Shown: piece after piece, positions 51,300-62,416 of the stretch
How positions within the stretch are numbered: position 1 is the stretch's first letter
Layout of the letters: each line of letters opens with the position of its first letter
NCBI GenBank assembly: GCA_039033855.1
Contig: JBCCBV010000001.1
Location: forward strand, 186,001-250,000
Length of the DNA: 64,000 nt
DNA from: JBCCBV01 sp039033855
GTDB lineage: Bacteria > Planctomycetota > Phycisphaerae > Phycisphaerales > Phycisphaeraceae
Direction: 5' to 3'
The notes under the pieces: model-generated
What the model was told of the DNA's origin: nothing
Seen by the model: the letters and a program-made list of their open reading frames with translations, nothing else
Database searches by the model: none
Translations under genes and position numbers: made by a program

Positions 51300-53243
51300 A
51301 TGGCCAAGATCAAGACCCCCGAGCCCCTGCTCCGCACCCCCGAAGACCAGCTCTCCAAGGACGAGCACTTCAAGATCAACTCCAAGGGCGTCGTCGGACC
51401 CCTGCCCGAACGCTACGCCGACTTCGACGAGCCCGGCCTCGACAAGGAAGCCGAGTTCCTCTCCAAGAGCCACGGCCTCTACCTCGAATACAACCGCGCC
51501 AAGACCGGCACCGAAAAGAACTGGATGTACATGGTCCGCGCCTCCATCCCCGGCGGCGGGTCGTTCACCCAAGACCAGTGGGCCGTATTCGACCGCGTGG
51601 CCGACCTGTATTGCGACCACAACCCCTACGGCACGCCGTCGATCCGCCTGACCACCCGCCAGAACATCCAATACCACTGGCTGCTCAAGCCCCAGGTGCG
51701 CGACCTGGTCCAACAGATCGCCTCCACCGGCTTCTACACCCTTAACGGCTGCGGCGACAACGTCCGCAACGTCATGGGCTGCCCGCTCAGCAAGTTCTCC
51801 ACGATCCCCGGCGCCAACGGCTTCGAGCTGGCCCACCAATACGGCGAATACTTCCGCCTGCCCGCCGCGCCGCACATCCAGGTCTTCGCCGTCGACCCCG
51901 ACCACATCAACGACCCCGACCAGCAATACGGCTACGGCAAGCAGCTGCTCAACCGCAAGTTCAAGATCGCCTTCGCCGCCGCACACCGCAATCCCGACAC
52001 CGGCGAAATCACCTACGACAACTGCACCGAAATCCGCACCAACGAAATCGGCGTCTGCCCCGTCGTCGAAGGCTCGGGCGCGTCCGCCAAAGTCGTCGCC
52101 TATCAGGTCTACATCGGGGGCGGACAGGGCGAAAAGAAGGGCAAGCCCTCCTTCGCCGCCCACGGCCTGCCGTTCGGCGTGTTCACCCCAGACCAATTGA
52201 TGCCCGGCCTCAAGGCCATCGTCGACGTCCACAAAGAGTGGGGCGACCGCAAGAACCGCGTCTGGGCCCGCATGAAGTACGTGGTCTGGAAGCAAGGCGT
52301 CGAGTGGTACCGCGACCAGGTCAAGGCCCTGGGCGCCGCGTTCGACGCCCCGCTCACCGACGAAAAACTACCCGGCAAACGAGAGCTCCACCACGGCTGG
52401 ACCAAACAGGAGTCCGACGGCAAGTGGGCCTACGGCGCCTACATCGAGTGCGGCCGGCTGGTCGACGACACCTACATCGATCCCCGGAAGTTGGAGCGCG
52501 GCGGCGAAGGCAAAACCGCCCCGGCCGAGCAGCCCAAGCTCCGCTCGATGATCCGCGAAGCCTTCGACCGCTTCCCCGGCACCGAGCTCATGATCACGCC
52601 CAACCAGGACGTGCTGTTCACAGGGATCGACGAGGCCGCCAAGGAGGACTTCGAGGCCTGCCTGTCCGAGTTCGGCTACGGCAAACGACGGGGCAAGACC
52701 TATTCGACCCTGCGCGTCCTCTCCGGCGCCTGCGTCGGCCTGCCGACCTGCCGGCTCAGCTACACCGACTCCGAACAGTTCGAGCCCGAACTCCTCGACG
52801 AGCTCGAAGACCGCGGCTACGGCCACATGGCCGAGTCCATCGGCATCACCGGCTGCGAACGGCAGTGCTTCCGGCCCGCCACAAAAACCCTCGGCTGGGT
52901 CGGCTCCGGGGGCGACAACTATGCCCTCAAGATCGGCGGCGCCGAGGACGGCTCGACCCAGGGCCATTACCTGACCGACGGCGAGCTGCACTACCTCTCG
53001 ATGGTCCCCCGCGACCGCGTCGCCGACGTCTGCGCCGCCCTGTTCGACTGGTACCTCAAAGAGGCGCCCGCCCTGACCGGGCAGAACGGAAGCACACCGA
53101 CTTCCGGCGGCATGGGTCACTTCATCAACGAGATGGGGTATCCCAAGGTGCTCGACGCCCTGCGCGCCGACGATCGCACCGCCGACCTGCTCGAGAAACG
53201 CAACCCGAAGGCCACGTTTGATCCGTATAACTGTCTCTCGTAG
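51300..53243 (+). CDS. Sulfite reductase hemoprotein (siroheme, 4Fe-4S)
   Basis: A 647-residue assimilatory reductase that takes sulfite to sulfide. The two ferredoxin-like repeats include YGTPSIRLTTRQNIQYHWLL and GTELMITPNQDVLFTGID. The siroheme/4Fe-4S cysteines are in GACVGLPTCRL (C-x5-C) and ITGCERQCFRP (C-x3-C). The LPTC spacing favours sulfite over nitrite reductase, though these families overlap. It is longer than E. coli CysI (about 570). The ATG at 51300 was chosen at the start of similarity. No flavoprotein subunit is adjacent, so the electron donor may be ferredoxin. The low-GC DUF262 gene follows after 49 bases. Confidence 0.88.
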   Translation: MAKIKTPEPLLRTPEDQLSKDEHFKINSKGVVGPLPERYADFDEPGLDKEAEFLSKSHGLYLEYNRAKTGTEKNWMYMVRASIPGGGSFTQDQWAVFDRVADLYCDHNPYGTPSIRLTTRQNIQYHWLLKPQVRDLVQQIASTGFYTLNGCGDNVRNVMGCPLSKFSTIPGANGFELAHQYGEYFRLPAAPHIQVFAVDPDHINDPDQQYGYGKQLLNRKFKIAFAAAHRNPDTGEITYDNCTEIRTNEIGVCPVVEGSGASAKVVAYQVYIGGGQGEKKGKPSFAAHGLPFGVFTPDQLMPGLKAIVDVHKEWGDRKNRVWARMKYVVWKQGVEWYRDQVKALGAAFDAPLTDEKLPGKRELHHGWTKQESDGKWAYGAYIECGRLVDDTYIDPRKLERGGEGKTAPAEQPKLRSMIREAFDRFPGTELMITPNQDVLFTGIDEAAKEDFEACLSEFGYGKRRGKTYSTLRVLSGACVGLPTCRLSYTDSEQFEPELLDELEDRGYGHMAESIGITGCERQCFRPATKTLGWVGSGGDNYALKIGGAEDGSTQGHYLTDGELHYLSMVPRDRVADVCAALFDWYLKEAPALTGQNGSTPTSGGMGHFINEMGYPKVLDALRADDRTADLLEKRNPKATFDPYNCLS

Positions 53244-53292
53244 CTTGTGGAGCAGACAACGTCCGCGCACTGTAGATGCATTGCGAATCAAC

Positions 53293-54396
53293 ATGGTTCG
53301 CACGCAAACTGGAGTGAAAAAGTCAGAAATGCTGCTTACTAACAACATACAGAAAACTGTCTTCAAAATCAGCGACTTCCTACAGTGGCAGCGCAATGGC
53401 GACCTTCAGCTGAGCCCAAGCTTTCAACGCCGTCCGGTTTGGAGCAGTGATGCAAAAAGTTACCTTGTCGACACAATCGTGCGGGGCCTTCCCGTACCGA
53501 TCATATTCCTCAGAGAGAAACTGGATATTGAAAGACAGTCAGCCGTGCGCGAAGTGGTAGACGGCCAGCAACGTTTGCGGACACTACTTTCCTTTATAGA
53601 CCCCGCCTGCCTTGCTGACTACCAGCCCAAAAGGGATGCCTTCCAAGTACGAGCTAACCACAACAAGGAGATAGCGGGAAAGGATTTCGCAAGCTTAAAC
53701 AAGGACACCAAGACACGGATACTAACGTACGAGTTCAGCACCCACGTCTTGCCCACAACACTCGAAGACAGAGAGGTGCTGCAAATATTCGCACGAATGA
53801 ACTCCACCGGCACCAAAGCATCTCACCAAGAGTTGAGAAACGCTCGGTACTTCGGAGAATTCAAGACGCTTTGCTACAGCATTGCGTATGAACACCTAAG
53901 TCTTTGGCGACAATGGTCTATTTTCACAGAGGAACAGATCGCGAGAATGAAGGAAGTTGAGCTTACCAGCGACCTACTTATGAACATGGAATCCGGAATT
54001 ACCGGCAAGTCACAAGCTCGTATCGACAAACACTACATGCGACACGACGCCGAGTACGAGTACGGGCCCAAGCTTGCGGAACAGTTTAGGAGAGTAATGC
54101 ACGCAGTTGATGGGTTACTGTCAGACAAGATCAGCAAAACTGTTTATAGAAGCGAGGTCCACTTCTTCACGCTTTTTGCGTACTTGTATGATTACATGTA
54201 TGGATTCGGCAGCAAGGCGATGCGCCCCAAGCGATCCCCTTCGACGTCAACCGCAGTATCACTCATCAAAGTGTCGAAAAATTTCGAAACGTACCAGGTG
54301 CCATTGGAGGTTGCAGACGCAGTATTTCGAGCATCAGCAGACACCGGAAGGCGTAAAGAACGACACAAGTACATGAAGAAAATTTGCGGGTTCTAG
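53293..54396 (+). CDS. DUF262 (GmrS/ParB-like nuclease fold) protein
   Basis: A 367-residue protein whose N-terminal region (about 20-230) matches DUF262: ISDFLQWQRNGDLQLSPSFQ, RRPVW, then the hallmark DGQQR at residues 90-94 (VVDGQQRLRTLLSF), and later ILTYEFSTHVLP and IFARMNSTGTKASHQELR. DUF262 proteins are ParB/sulfiredoxin-fold NTPase or nuclease-like, and they include GmrSD and other defence proteins. The stop is one base before the next ATG. GC is far below that of the flanking genes, a sign of recent transfer. The start is uncertain (53293 or the in-frame ATG at 53329). The target nucleic acid is unknown. Confidence 0.85.
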   Translation: MVRTQTGVKKSEMLLTNNIQKTVFKISDFLQWQRNGDLQLSPSFQRRPVWSSDAKSYLVDTIVRGLPVPIIFLREKLDIERQSAVREVVDGQQRLRTLLSFIDPACLADYQPKRDAFQVRANHNKEIAGKDFASLNKDTKTRILTYEFSTHVLPTTLEDREVLQIFARMNSTGTKASHQELRNARYFGEFKTLCYSIAYEHLSLWRQWSIFTEEQIARMKEVELTSDLLMNMESGITGKSQARIDKHYMRHDAEYEYGPKLAEQFRRVMHAVDGLLSDKISKTVYRSEVHFFTLFAYLYDYMYGFGSKAMRPKRSPSTSTAVSLIKVSKNFETYQVPLEVADAVFRASADTGRRKERHKYMKKICGF

Positions 54397-54397
54397 C

Positions 54398-55018
54398 ATG
54401 CCAAGCGCTGCAGCTATTTCCGGAAAGCTAAGAACCAAGGCGAAGAACCTAGAAAGATATCTACTTCGCATTGAGAAAGCGAAACACGAGCGAGCAATTT
54501 TGGACGCTGACGTAAAAACGGCATATGCGGGTGCCTGGATAATCCTCACCGCAGCCGCCGAGCGTTCTGTGGAAGACATCTTCTTGAGATTACTATGCGG
54601 TAAAATTGAATACAATAAGAGACGAGTAAGCCCAGTAATCGAATGCCGCTCACTCCAGGCGGCAAAACGAATCGTCCGCGGCAGCAGACCTTACGTTGAT
54701 TGGTTTCCTTACGAGACACACACGTTACCGCGGGCCAAGTCGTTCTTCACATCAGGCAAGCCATTTACTCAACTCGGATCCACCCAAATTGGAGCTTTCG
54801 AAATTGCCACTTCCATACGCAATGCACTTGCACATGACAGCGACCACGCTGTGCGCAAATTCAGGAGGCGGTGCGTGATACCACACTCCATACCTGCGAG
54901 CGAGAGCAGCCCAGCCGCGTATTTGCGAGGCAGTATTTCGAAGACACAGACACGCTTCGCAGCAAACGCTGCAGGATTGGTGCACGCCGTAGACAATCTT
55001 GCCCAGAACACGCTCTAA
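54398..55018 (+). CDS. HEPN-like nuclease partner of the DUF262 protein
   Basis: A 206-residue protein. The central part is helical (TAYAGAWIILTAAAERSVED) and residues 141-146 read RNALAH within IATSIRNALAHDSDHA. This is the R-x4-H motif of HEPN ribonucleases, with the Asn that often follows Arg. Size and gene order resemble the MAE_28990/MAE_18760-type HEPN proteins that sit beside DUF262 genes, but this is from memory and was not searched. The ATG lies one base after the upstream stop, so the two are translated together. GC is as low as in the partner. The stop is one base from the pckA stop on the other strand. Confidence 0.72.
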   Translation: MPSAAAISGKLRTKAKNLERYLLRIEKAKHERAILDADVKTAYAGAWIILTAAAERSVEDIFLRLLCGKIEYNKRRVSPVIECRSLQAAKRIVRGSRPYVDWFPYETHTLPRAKSFFTSGKPFTQLGSTQIGAFEIATSIRNALAHDSDHAVRKFRRRCVIPHSIPASESSPAAYLRGSISKTQTRFAANAAGLVHAVDNLAQNTL

Positions 55019-55019
55019 C

Positions 55020-56666
<1,647 letters not shown>

Positions 56667-56799
56667 GCGCGGGGCCTCCGGCAGAGAGAAAGGGGCGAGC
56701 GGCGCACGGTAACGCGCCGGGTCGCCGTGCGCCGGGCCTGACGCCGTGGCGGCGGGGGTTGAGAATTGGGCTCAAACCGGCGGGGTTTGCGCGGATGGA

Positions 56800-57243
56800 T
56801 CAGCCGTAGAACGCTTGGCCGGTGAGCATGCCCAGCGTCCAGGCCACGGGGGCCACGGCCAGGTAGAGGGCGATCCAAGACAGCCGCCGGCCGCGGCTCG
56901 GCTGGAGCTGGCTGATCGTGTGGCAGGCGATGAAAAAGACGGTGAGCGTCACGTACTTGAGCCCGGTCAGGCCCGCGCCGCCCCAGCGGTACCAGACCCA
57001 CTCGGCGGCGGGATTGGCCTCGGCAAACCCGTTGCCCAGCACGCTAAGCGTCAGCAACAGGTCGAGGCTGCCGGCCAGCAGCAGCGCGGCGAACAACCCC
57101 GGGTTGGGTACGGGCGCCAGGGCGAGCCGTTTCCAGCCGAGTTCGGCCAGCGTGGCCAGGTTGGGCGATCGCGCAGCGCCCGGCCAGCCGGAGGGGACGC
57201 GCCGCGGCGCCGTCACTCCCGCCTGTGGCTCGGTTCCCTGCAT
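56800..57243 (-). CDS. DUF5658 membrane protein
   Basis: A 147-residue protein with three membrane helices: about residues 48-70 (FAALLLAGSLDLLLTLSVL), 85-108 (GLTGLKYVTLTVFFIACHTI) and 122-142 (WIALYLAVAPVAWTLGMLTG). The family pattern SLDLLLTL, then GFAEANPAAEW and a Lys in the second helix, fits DUF5658, a small membrane family common in planctomycetes with no known role. The start at 57243 has GGAG six bases upstream. Longer readings to 57489 lack a ribosome site. It follows pckA's divergent start region, and the amidohydrolase gene lies upstream on the same strand. Confidence 0.75.
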   Translation of the reverse strand: MQGTEPQAGVTAPRRVPSGWPGAARSPNLATLAELGWKRLALAPVPNPGLFAALLLAGSLDLLLTLSVLGNGFAEANPAAEWVWYRWGGAGLTGLKYVTLTVFFIACHTISQLQPSRGRRLSWIALYLAVAPVAWTLGMLTGQAFYG

Positions 57244-57454
57244 GGCTGCTCCGCCCGGAAGTCGGGCCTGAAAACAAGACGGCCCTGGCCGTTGTCCGGT
57301 TTCTAGGCTATCGAGCGAACGGCGAAACGGGTTGCGTGAAGTTTGGGATTTCGCAGGGTTTCTGCGACGGTTGCGCGGTTCGATGGGCCCATTGCTTTGC
57401 AAAACCAGACAAAACCGGCGCGGGCCGTCGAAATATGTGTGAAACCAGCGGGTG
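57244..57454. other. 211-bp intergenic stretch between the DUF5658 and amidohydrolase genes
   Basis: Composition is slightly lower in GC than the surrounding genes, with short inverted fragments such as ACGGCC/GGCCGT near 57280. No gene, promoter pair or T-run terminator could be supported. Confidence 0.35.
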
Positions 57455-58729
57455 TCAGTTGGTGTCGTCCCAAAGCCTCGCGGGCGCATCGCTTTGCAAG
57501 GCCAGGGTCAGCGTGTCCACGGCGGCAGACCCGTGATTGGGCGGCAGGTCGATAAGGGTGAACCGCGCGTCGGCGCCGGGCGCGAGCGTGCCCTGGAGCG
57601 CGGGCGATTGCAGAGCGCGGTGGCCGTGGGTCGTCGCCATGGCTAGCAGGAGCGCGGGATCGACGCCGTCGCGCTGATGGAGGTAGCGCATCGCGGGGAG
57701 CACGCCCATCGGCTGGGGTTCGTCCGCGGGCTGACAGAGGATCGAGTCCGTGCCCAGGCAGACGTTCACCCCGGCGGCCAGCAGGTCGCGGTATCGGTGC
57801 GGCGGGTGGCCGTTTTGCGGATGGCCGAAGTAGGCGCTGGCGATCGGGCAGTAGGCGATCGAGGCGTGGTGCCGGGCGAGGATCGCGATGTCGTCGTCGC
57901 TCAGGTAGTTGCCGTGAGCGAGCAGCCACGGGGCTTGCTGCAGATACGGCTCCATCCATTGGACGGGCGATAAACCCTTGCCGTAGACGTCGAGCAGCGC
58001 GTCGGTCCACAGGCCGAGGTCTTCGAGAAAGTCGCGGAACGGCCCGGTGGCACGGCCGACGAACGCGTGCTCTTGGAGCATCTCGGCGAGGTGGGTCGAT
58101 AATGGCCACCCGCGCCGCATCGCGGCTTGGGTGCACGCCTGATAAACCCCTCGACCCGTCGAATAAGGCGCGTGCGGTTGCAGCCCGATGCGCAGGCCTT
58201 GCGGAGGCGCGGGCGCAGCGAGATCGGCCTGAAGCCGTTCGTGTTGCGGCTCGGCGGGGCGCCCGTCGAGTCCGAGGTATTCGCAGAACATCACACCTTG
58301 GGTTTGGTTGTCGACCATGGCGCCGCGGAGCGCGCCCTGGCCGTGTCGACCGCCGCCAATGTCGCCGACATAGCCGACGCCGGCGTCGGCGAGGCCCCCG
58401 CAGCCCTCGGCCACAGAGGCGTACACCGCGTCGTGCCCGGCGGCTCGCTCGGCCTGGAGCATCCGCACCCACTCGACAAACGAGCCGGCGTACGGCCGTG
58501 GCCCGATGGAGGTGAGTTCCAGGTGGGTGTGGGCGTTCACATGCGCCGGGGTGAGCAGGACGTCGCCCAGGTCGATGGTCCGGCCGACCGGCAGGTCGGA
58601 CAGGCGTCCCACGGCCAAGACCCGGCCCCGGCTCACCGCCACCGCCCCGCCGGCGAACCGCTGGACGCCGCTCGCGTCGGCGAGCGCCGCGGCCTGGAGG
58701 CGGGTAACGGGGTCGGCATTCATGCTCAT
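57455..58729 (-). CDS. Amidohydrolase of the cytosine deaminase/chlorohydrolase superfamily
   Basis: A 424-residue metal-dependent deaminase or hydrolase. The metal site is formed by HVNAHTHLEL (HxH), the third His in LSTHLAEMLQEH and Asp in VCLGTDSILCQ. HAPYSTGRGV is the substrate-side motif and LQGTLAPGADARFTLID the closing beta segment. This set is typical of MtaD/SsnA/aminodeoxyfutalosine-deaminase-like proteins. A role in the futalosine menaquinone route (MqnX) is possible, but no other mqn gene is in view. The ATG at 58729 was chosen, with an alternative at 58723. It is divergent from the OmpA-like gene. Confidence 0.82.
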   Translation of the reverse strand: MSMNADPVTRLQAAALADASGVQRFAGGAVAVSRGRVLAVGRLSDLPVGRTIDLGDVLLTPAHVNAHTHLELTSIGPRPYAGSFVEWVRMLQAERAAGHDAVYASVAEGCGGLADAGVGYVGDIGGGRHGQGALRGAMVDNQTQGVMFCEYLGLDGRPAEPQHERLQADLAAPAPPQGLRIGLQPHAPYSTGRGVYQACTQAAMRRGWPLSTHLAEMLQEHAFVGRATGPFRDFLEDLGLWTDALLDVYGKGLSPVQWMEPYLQQAPWLLAHGNYLSDDDIAILARHHASIAYCPIASAYFGHPQNGHPPHRYRDLLAAGVNVCLGTDSILCQPADEPQPMGVLPAMRYLHQRDGVDPALLLAMATTHGHRALQSPALQGTLAPGADARFTLIDLPPNHGSAAVDTLTLALQSDAPARLWDDTN

Positions 58730-58849
58730 GTCGCGGAGGGTCCGATATCTCGATAGTGTCGAGGAGCCCCGCGTCTGCGCGTCGGGCTCGACGAACTTTA
58801 GAATGCCGCGTGCCGGGCCACCGCCCCGGACCGCCGAAAGGAATTGGCC

Positions 58850-59755
58850 ATGACGATTGCTCGCTTGTCCGGACCCCGCCCGCTGCGTGTCTTGCTGACC
58901 GGCGTGGCGGCCCTGCTGATGCTCGGCTCGACCGGCGGCTGCGTGTCGCAAGCCGCGCTCGACGAGGCCCGCCAGGCCAACAAGGCCCTCGAAGAGAAGA
59001 ACCTCGAGCTCCAGAACCGCATCGAAGCGCTGCGCGGGCAGCTCGACGCGCTGGGCAACGCCGGGCGGATGACCGCCGAGGCCGAAGCGGCGTACCGCTT
59101 GCGGATCGCCGAGTTGGAAGAGCAGGTTTCGCAGCTCAACACCGCGCTGGCCCAGGCGCGCGACGAGATCCGCCGGCTCGCATCGGGCGGCCTGCTGGAC
59201 ATCGACCCCACACTGGCCGACCAGCTCGAAGCGCTGGCCCGGGCGAACCCCGACCTGATGGTCTGGGACGCCGAACGCGGCATGATCCGCCTGCGCAGCG
59301 ACCTGACCTTTGGCTCGGGCTCAACCGAGGTGCAAGCCGGCGCCCAGACCGCGCTGGCCAGCCTGGCTCAGGTCTTGAACATCCCCGAAGCGCAGCCTTA
59401 TGAAGTGCAGATCGTCGGCCACACCGACAACGTCAAGGTCACGATCCGCCCGAACCGCCGGTTCCAGAACAACTGGGAGCTGTCGGCGTTCCGCGCGATC
59501 TCGGTGAAGGACATCCTCCAACGCCGGGGCATCGTCCCGGCCCGGATCAGCATCGCGGGCTACGGCGAGCACCAGCCCATCGTGGCCAACGGGCCCCGAG
59601 GCGCCGAGGCCAACCGCCGGGTGGAGATCTTCCTGCGTCCTCGGGCGAACCCCGCCGCCGCAGCGCCCGCTCCTGCCGCCGCTGTGGCTCAGCCCGGAAC
59701 GGTGACCGCCGCCCAGGCGCCCGACGCCCCAGAAGACCCCGCAGCCTTCAAGTAA
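58850..59755 (+). CDS. OmpA-family lipoprotein with coiled-coil
   Basis: A 301-residue outer-membrane-linked protein. The leader ends MLGSTGGC, a plausible lipobox (Cys at about 27). Next is a coiled-coil (about 30-110, with ALEEKNLELQNRIEALRGQL), then the peptidoglycan-binding OmpA C-terminal domain (about 145-265): DLTFGSGSTEVQ, IVGHTDNVKVT and GYGEHQPIVANGPRGAEANR. The Asp and Arg of the HTD and ANRRVEI segments, which hold diaminopimelate, are kept. The tail is Ala/Pro-rich. AAAGGA before the ATG at 58850 sets the start. It probably ties the outer membrane to the cell wall. Confidence 0.88.
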   Translation: MTIARLSGPRPLRVLLTGVAALLMLGSTGGCVSQAALDEARQANKALEEKNLELQNRIEALRGQLDALGNAGRMTAEAEAAYRLRIAELEEQVSQLNTALAQARDEIRRLASGGLLDIDPTLADQLEALARANPDLMVWDAERGMIRLRSDLTFGSGSTEVQAGAQTALASLAQVLNIPEAQPYEVQIVGHTDNVKVTIRPNRRFQNNWELSAFRAISVKDILQRRGIVPARISIAGYGEHQPIVANGPRGAEANRRVEIFLRPRANPAAAAPAPAAAVAQPGTVTAAQAPDAPEDPAAFK

Positions 59756-59848
59756 AGCAGTTGGGCGGTCGCCTTCAGGTCCGATGTCTGGACCGGTGTC
59801 AAGACCGGAGTCCGCTTGTTCTTGCGGCAGTGGATTGACAAGCGTGAA

Positions 59849-60703
59849 CTAGGCGCGCCCGCGTAGTTCGCCCAGCGCCTCGGCCGGGTCGCTGGCGGAT
59901 GTTGGGGCATCGACGTCGTTGACTTGGGACGCTTCGCCGGTCGCTGAAACAGACCGACGCCTACGGTTGACCCGCTCGCGCAACGATGGGCGTTGGTTGC
60001 GTGCTCCGGTCGCCCGCCGAACCGCCCTTCGGGCCAATACCACGCCAAAAAACGCCACAACGAGCGCGAGCCCGACTTGCGCGGTGCGCGAACCGCCTGC
60101 CCCGGGTGGCTTTACCGGCGTAGTGGCGACGGCGACCCCCGACACGAACACCGGATAATCGACCGCTCGGCCGTCGGAAGCATCGACGTTTTCTGACCGC
60201 CAGAGCTTGTAGAAGCGCGCTTCGGATACGAACGCGTCGCCCGGGGCGCCGGCCCAGCCGTTGGACGCCGGGCGGGTCAGATACACCAGCACCAAATCAC
60301 CTGGCCCTTCGCCCACTTGGACCAGGCACTCCACGAGCAGGTCGCCCCAGGCGCCCGGACGCGCCGCGCGATGGGGTTGGCTGCGCAACAGCTCGCCTTC
60401 AATACGGAACGTCTGGCCGCGCGCGGCTTGCGGATCGGCGTGTAGTTCGGCCCACGGCGGCGCCCGCAGCGGAGACTCCCCAAACGCGGGTATCGCGGGC
60501 ATCGGACTTGAACCCGACCGGCCGTGCTCGACCGCCAACGCGGCCAAGGCGAAGAAGCCCGGCCCCTGGTCCAACGTGGTTGTGCCATCAACCACTTCCG
60601 CGAGCGCATAACGGTCGGATTCGGACAGACTCGGCGTCACGGCCTGCCCGTAAACATCCACCGCGAACGCCAACGCGGCCGTCATGAGTCCCGCCACGAA
60701 CAC
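59849..60703 (-). CDS. Membrane-anchored protein, unknown function
   Basis: A protein of about 284 residues with an N-terminal export segment (VFVAGLMTAALAFAVDVYGQ) and a periplasmic domain. One membrane helix follows near residues 205-225 (QVGLALVVAFFGVVLARRAV), then a very basic cytoplasmic tail (RRATGARNQRPSLRERVNRR). The domain contains GQTFRIEGELLRSQ and GDLLVECLVQVGEGPGDLVL, suggesting an OB- or beta-barrel-like fold, but no family is recognised. The start is uncertain: GTG at 60703 with GGGGCCGGGG upstream, or ATG at 60685. It is divergent from guaA and converges on the OmpA-like gene. Confidence 0.6.
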   Translation of the reverse strand: MFVAGLMTAALAFAVDVYGQAVTPSLSESDRYALAEVVDGTTTLDQGPGFFALAALAVEHGRSGSSPMPAIPAFGESPLRAPPWAELHADPQAARGQTFRIEGELLRSQPHRAARPGAWGDLLVECLVQVGEGPGDLVLVYLTRPASNGWAGAPGDAFVSEARFYKLWRSENVDASDGRAVDYPVFVSGVAVATTPVKPPGAGGSRTAQVGLALVVAFFGVVLARRAVRRATGARNQRPSLRERVNRRRRSVSATGEASQVNDVDAPTSASDPAEALGELRGRA

Positions 60704-60785
60704 CCCCCGGCCCCAGCTCAACACGGCGGGCAACGCCGGGACGACCGAGCGCGTAGGATCGGCCGCTTGTCCCGCCGCGACGGCG

Positions 60786-62414
60786 ATGGACCGCCTTGGG
60801 ATGCCGCCGATGACCGCCGCCGACACCGCACAACCCCAGGCCGACTTCGCCCAGGTGCCGCCGGGCGTGGACGAGGTCGTGCCCATCGTCGATTTTGGTT
60901 CGCAGTACGTGCAGCTCATCGCAAGGCGGGTCCGAGAGGCCGGCGTGTACGCGATGATGGTCGGGCCCAACGTCGAGCCCGAGTCGCTGCGCAAGCTGCC
61001 GATCAGGGGGCTGATCTTCAGCGGCGGGCCGTCGTCTGTCTACAGCGACGACGCGCCGACCTGCGACCCCGCACTGCTCGAGCTTGGCGTGCCGGTGCTC
61101 GGCATCTGCTATGGGATGCAGCTGGCCTGCCGGTTGCATGGCGCCACCATCGAAGCCGCCGAGGCCCGCGAGTACGGCCGGGCCACGCTCCAGATCGACC
61201 CCGGCCCCGCCGCCGAGTCGTTGTTCCGCGGCGTGCCCCAGAACACCACGGCGTGGATGAGCCACGGCGACCAGGTCGTCGCGGCGCCGCCGGGCTTTAC
61301 CGCCATCGCCCGCACGCCCACCTGCCCGTGCGCCGCGATCCGCGCCGACGACGCCCCGTTGTTCGGCGTGCAGTTCCACCCGGAGGTAACGCACACGCCG
61401 CACGGCGACGACATCCTGCGCAACTTCCTGATGCAGGTCTGCGGCTGCCGGGGCGCATGGCGGATGACCGGTTATCTCGAACACGCCGCGAACGAAGCCC
61501 GGCAGCGCGTGGGCGACCAAGGCGTGGTGTGCGGGTTGTCGGGCGGGGTCGACTCGGCCGTGGTCGCCGCCCTGCTGGCCAAGGCCGTGGGCGACAAGCT
61601 CACCTGCTTGTTCGTCGACAACGGGTTGCTGCGCAAAAACGAGCGCGAGCTCGTCGAACAAACCTTCCGCAACCACTCGTCGGCGGAGCTGCGGGTCATC
61701 GACGCAGGCGATCGATTCTTAGAAGACCTGCAAGGCGTTACCGACCCGCAGGAAAAGCGCAAGCGCATCGGCAAACGCTTCATCGACGAGTTCCGAGCCG
61801 AGGCCGAATCGATCCCCAACGCCAGCTTTTTGGCCCAAGGCACGCTGTACCCCGACGTGATCGAATCGGGCATGGGCTACGCGGGCACAGCCGCGAACAT
61901 CAAGCTTCACCACAACGTTGGCGGGCTGCCCGAAGAGCTCGGCTTCGAGCTCATCGAGCCGTTGCGGAGCCTTTTCAAAGACGAAGTCAGGCGCCTGGGC
62001 GAGGTGCTCGGCCTGCCCGAAGCCATCGTCTGGCGCCACCCGTTCCCCGGGCCCGGCCTGGCGGTGCGCGTGCTGGGCGAAGTGACCCGGCCCCAGCTCG
62101 ACCTGCTGCGCGAGGCCGACGAGATCCTGCTCGAAGAAATCGTGGCCAACCAGCTCTACCGGCGGACGGCGCAGGTCTTCGCCGTGCTGCTGCCGGTGAA
62201 GTCGGTCGGCGTGATGGGCGACGGGCGCACGCACGAGCAGGTCGTGGCGATCCGCGCGGTGGAGTCGCAAGACTTTATGACCGCCGACTGGGCCCGCATC
62301 CCCTACGACGTGCTGGCGACGATCTCGAACCGGATCATCAACGAGGTGCCGGGCGTGAACCGCGTGGTGTACGACATCTCCAGCAAGCCGCCGGCCACGA
62401 TCGAATGGGAGTAG
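60786..62414 (+). CDS. guaA: GMP synthase (glutamine-hydrolysing)
   Basis: A 542-residue enzyme that turns XMP into GMP with glutamine and ATP. The N-terminal amidotransferase starts VPIVDFGSQYVQLIARRVRE, with the nucleophile Cys in PVLGICYGMQLAC and the His/Glu pair in GVQFHPEVTHT. The ATP-pyrophosphatase domain has the P-loop GLSGGVDSAVVAALLAKAVG, and the dimerisation domain ends PGVNRVVYDISSKPPATIEW. The domain is complete and the length normal. Three in-frame ATGs (60786, 60801, 60810) are possible; the first was taken. The retropepsin-like gene follows after two bases. Confidence 0.97.
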   Translation: MDRLGMPPMTAADTAQPQADFAQVPPGVDEVVPIVDFGSQYVQLIARRVREAGVYAMMVGPNVEPESLRKLPIRGLIFSGGPSSVYSDDAPTCDPALLELGVPVLGICYGMQLACRLHGATIEAAEAREYGRATLQIDPGPAAESLFRGVPQNTTAWMSHGDQVVAAPPGFTAIARTPTCPCAAIRADDAPLFGVQFHPEVTHTPHGDDILRNFLMQVCGCRGAWRMTGYLEHAANEARQRVGDQGVVCGLSGGVDSAVVAALLAKAVGDKLTCLFVDNGLLRKNERELVEQTFRNHSSAELRVIDAGDRFLEDLQGVTDPQEKRKRIGKRFIDEFRAEAESIPNASFLAQGTLYPDVIESGMGYAGTAANIKLHHNVGGLPEELGFELIEPLRSLFKDEVRRLGEVLGLPEAIVWRHPFPGPGLAVRVLGEVTRPQLDLLREADEILLEEIVANQLYRRTAQVFAVLLPVKSVGVMGDGRTHEQVVAIRAVESQDFMTADWARIPYDVLATISNRIINEVPGVNRVVYDISSKPPATIEWE

Positions 62415-62416
62415 CC

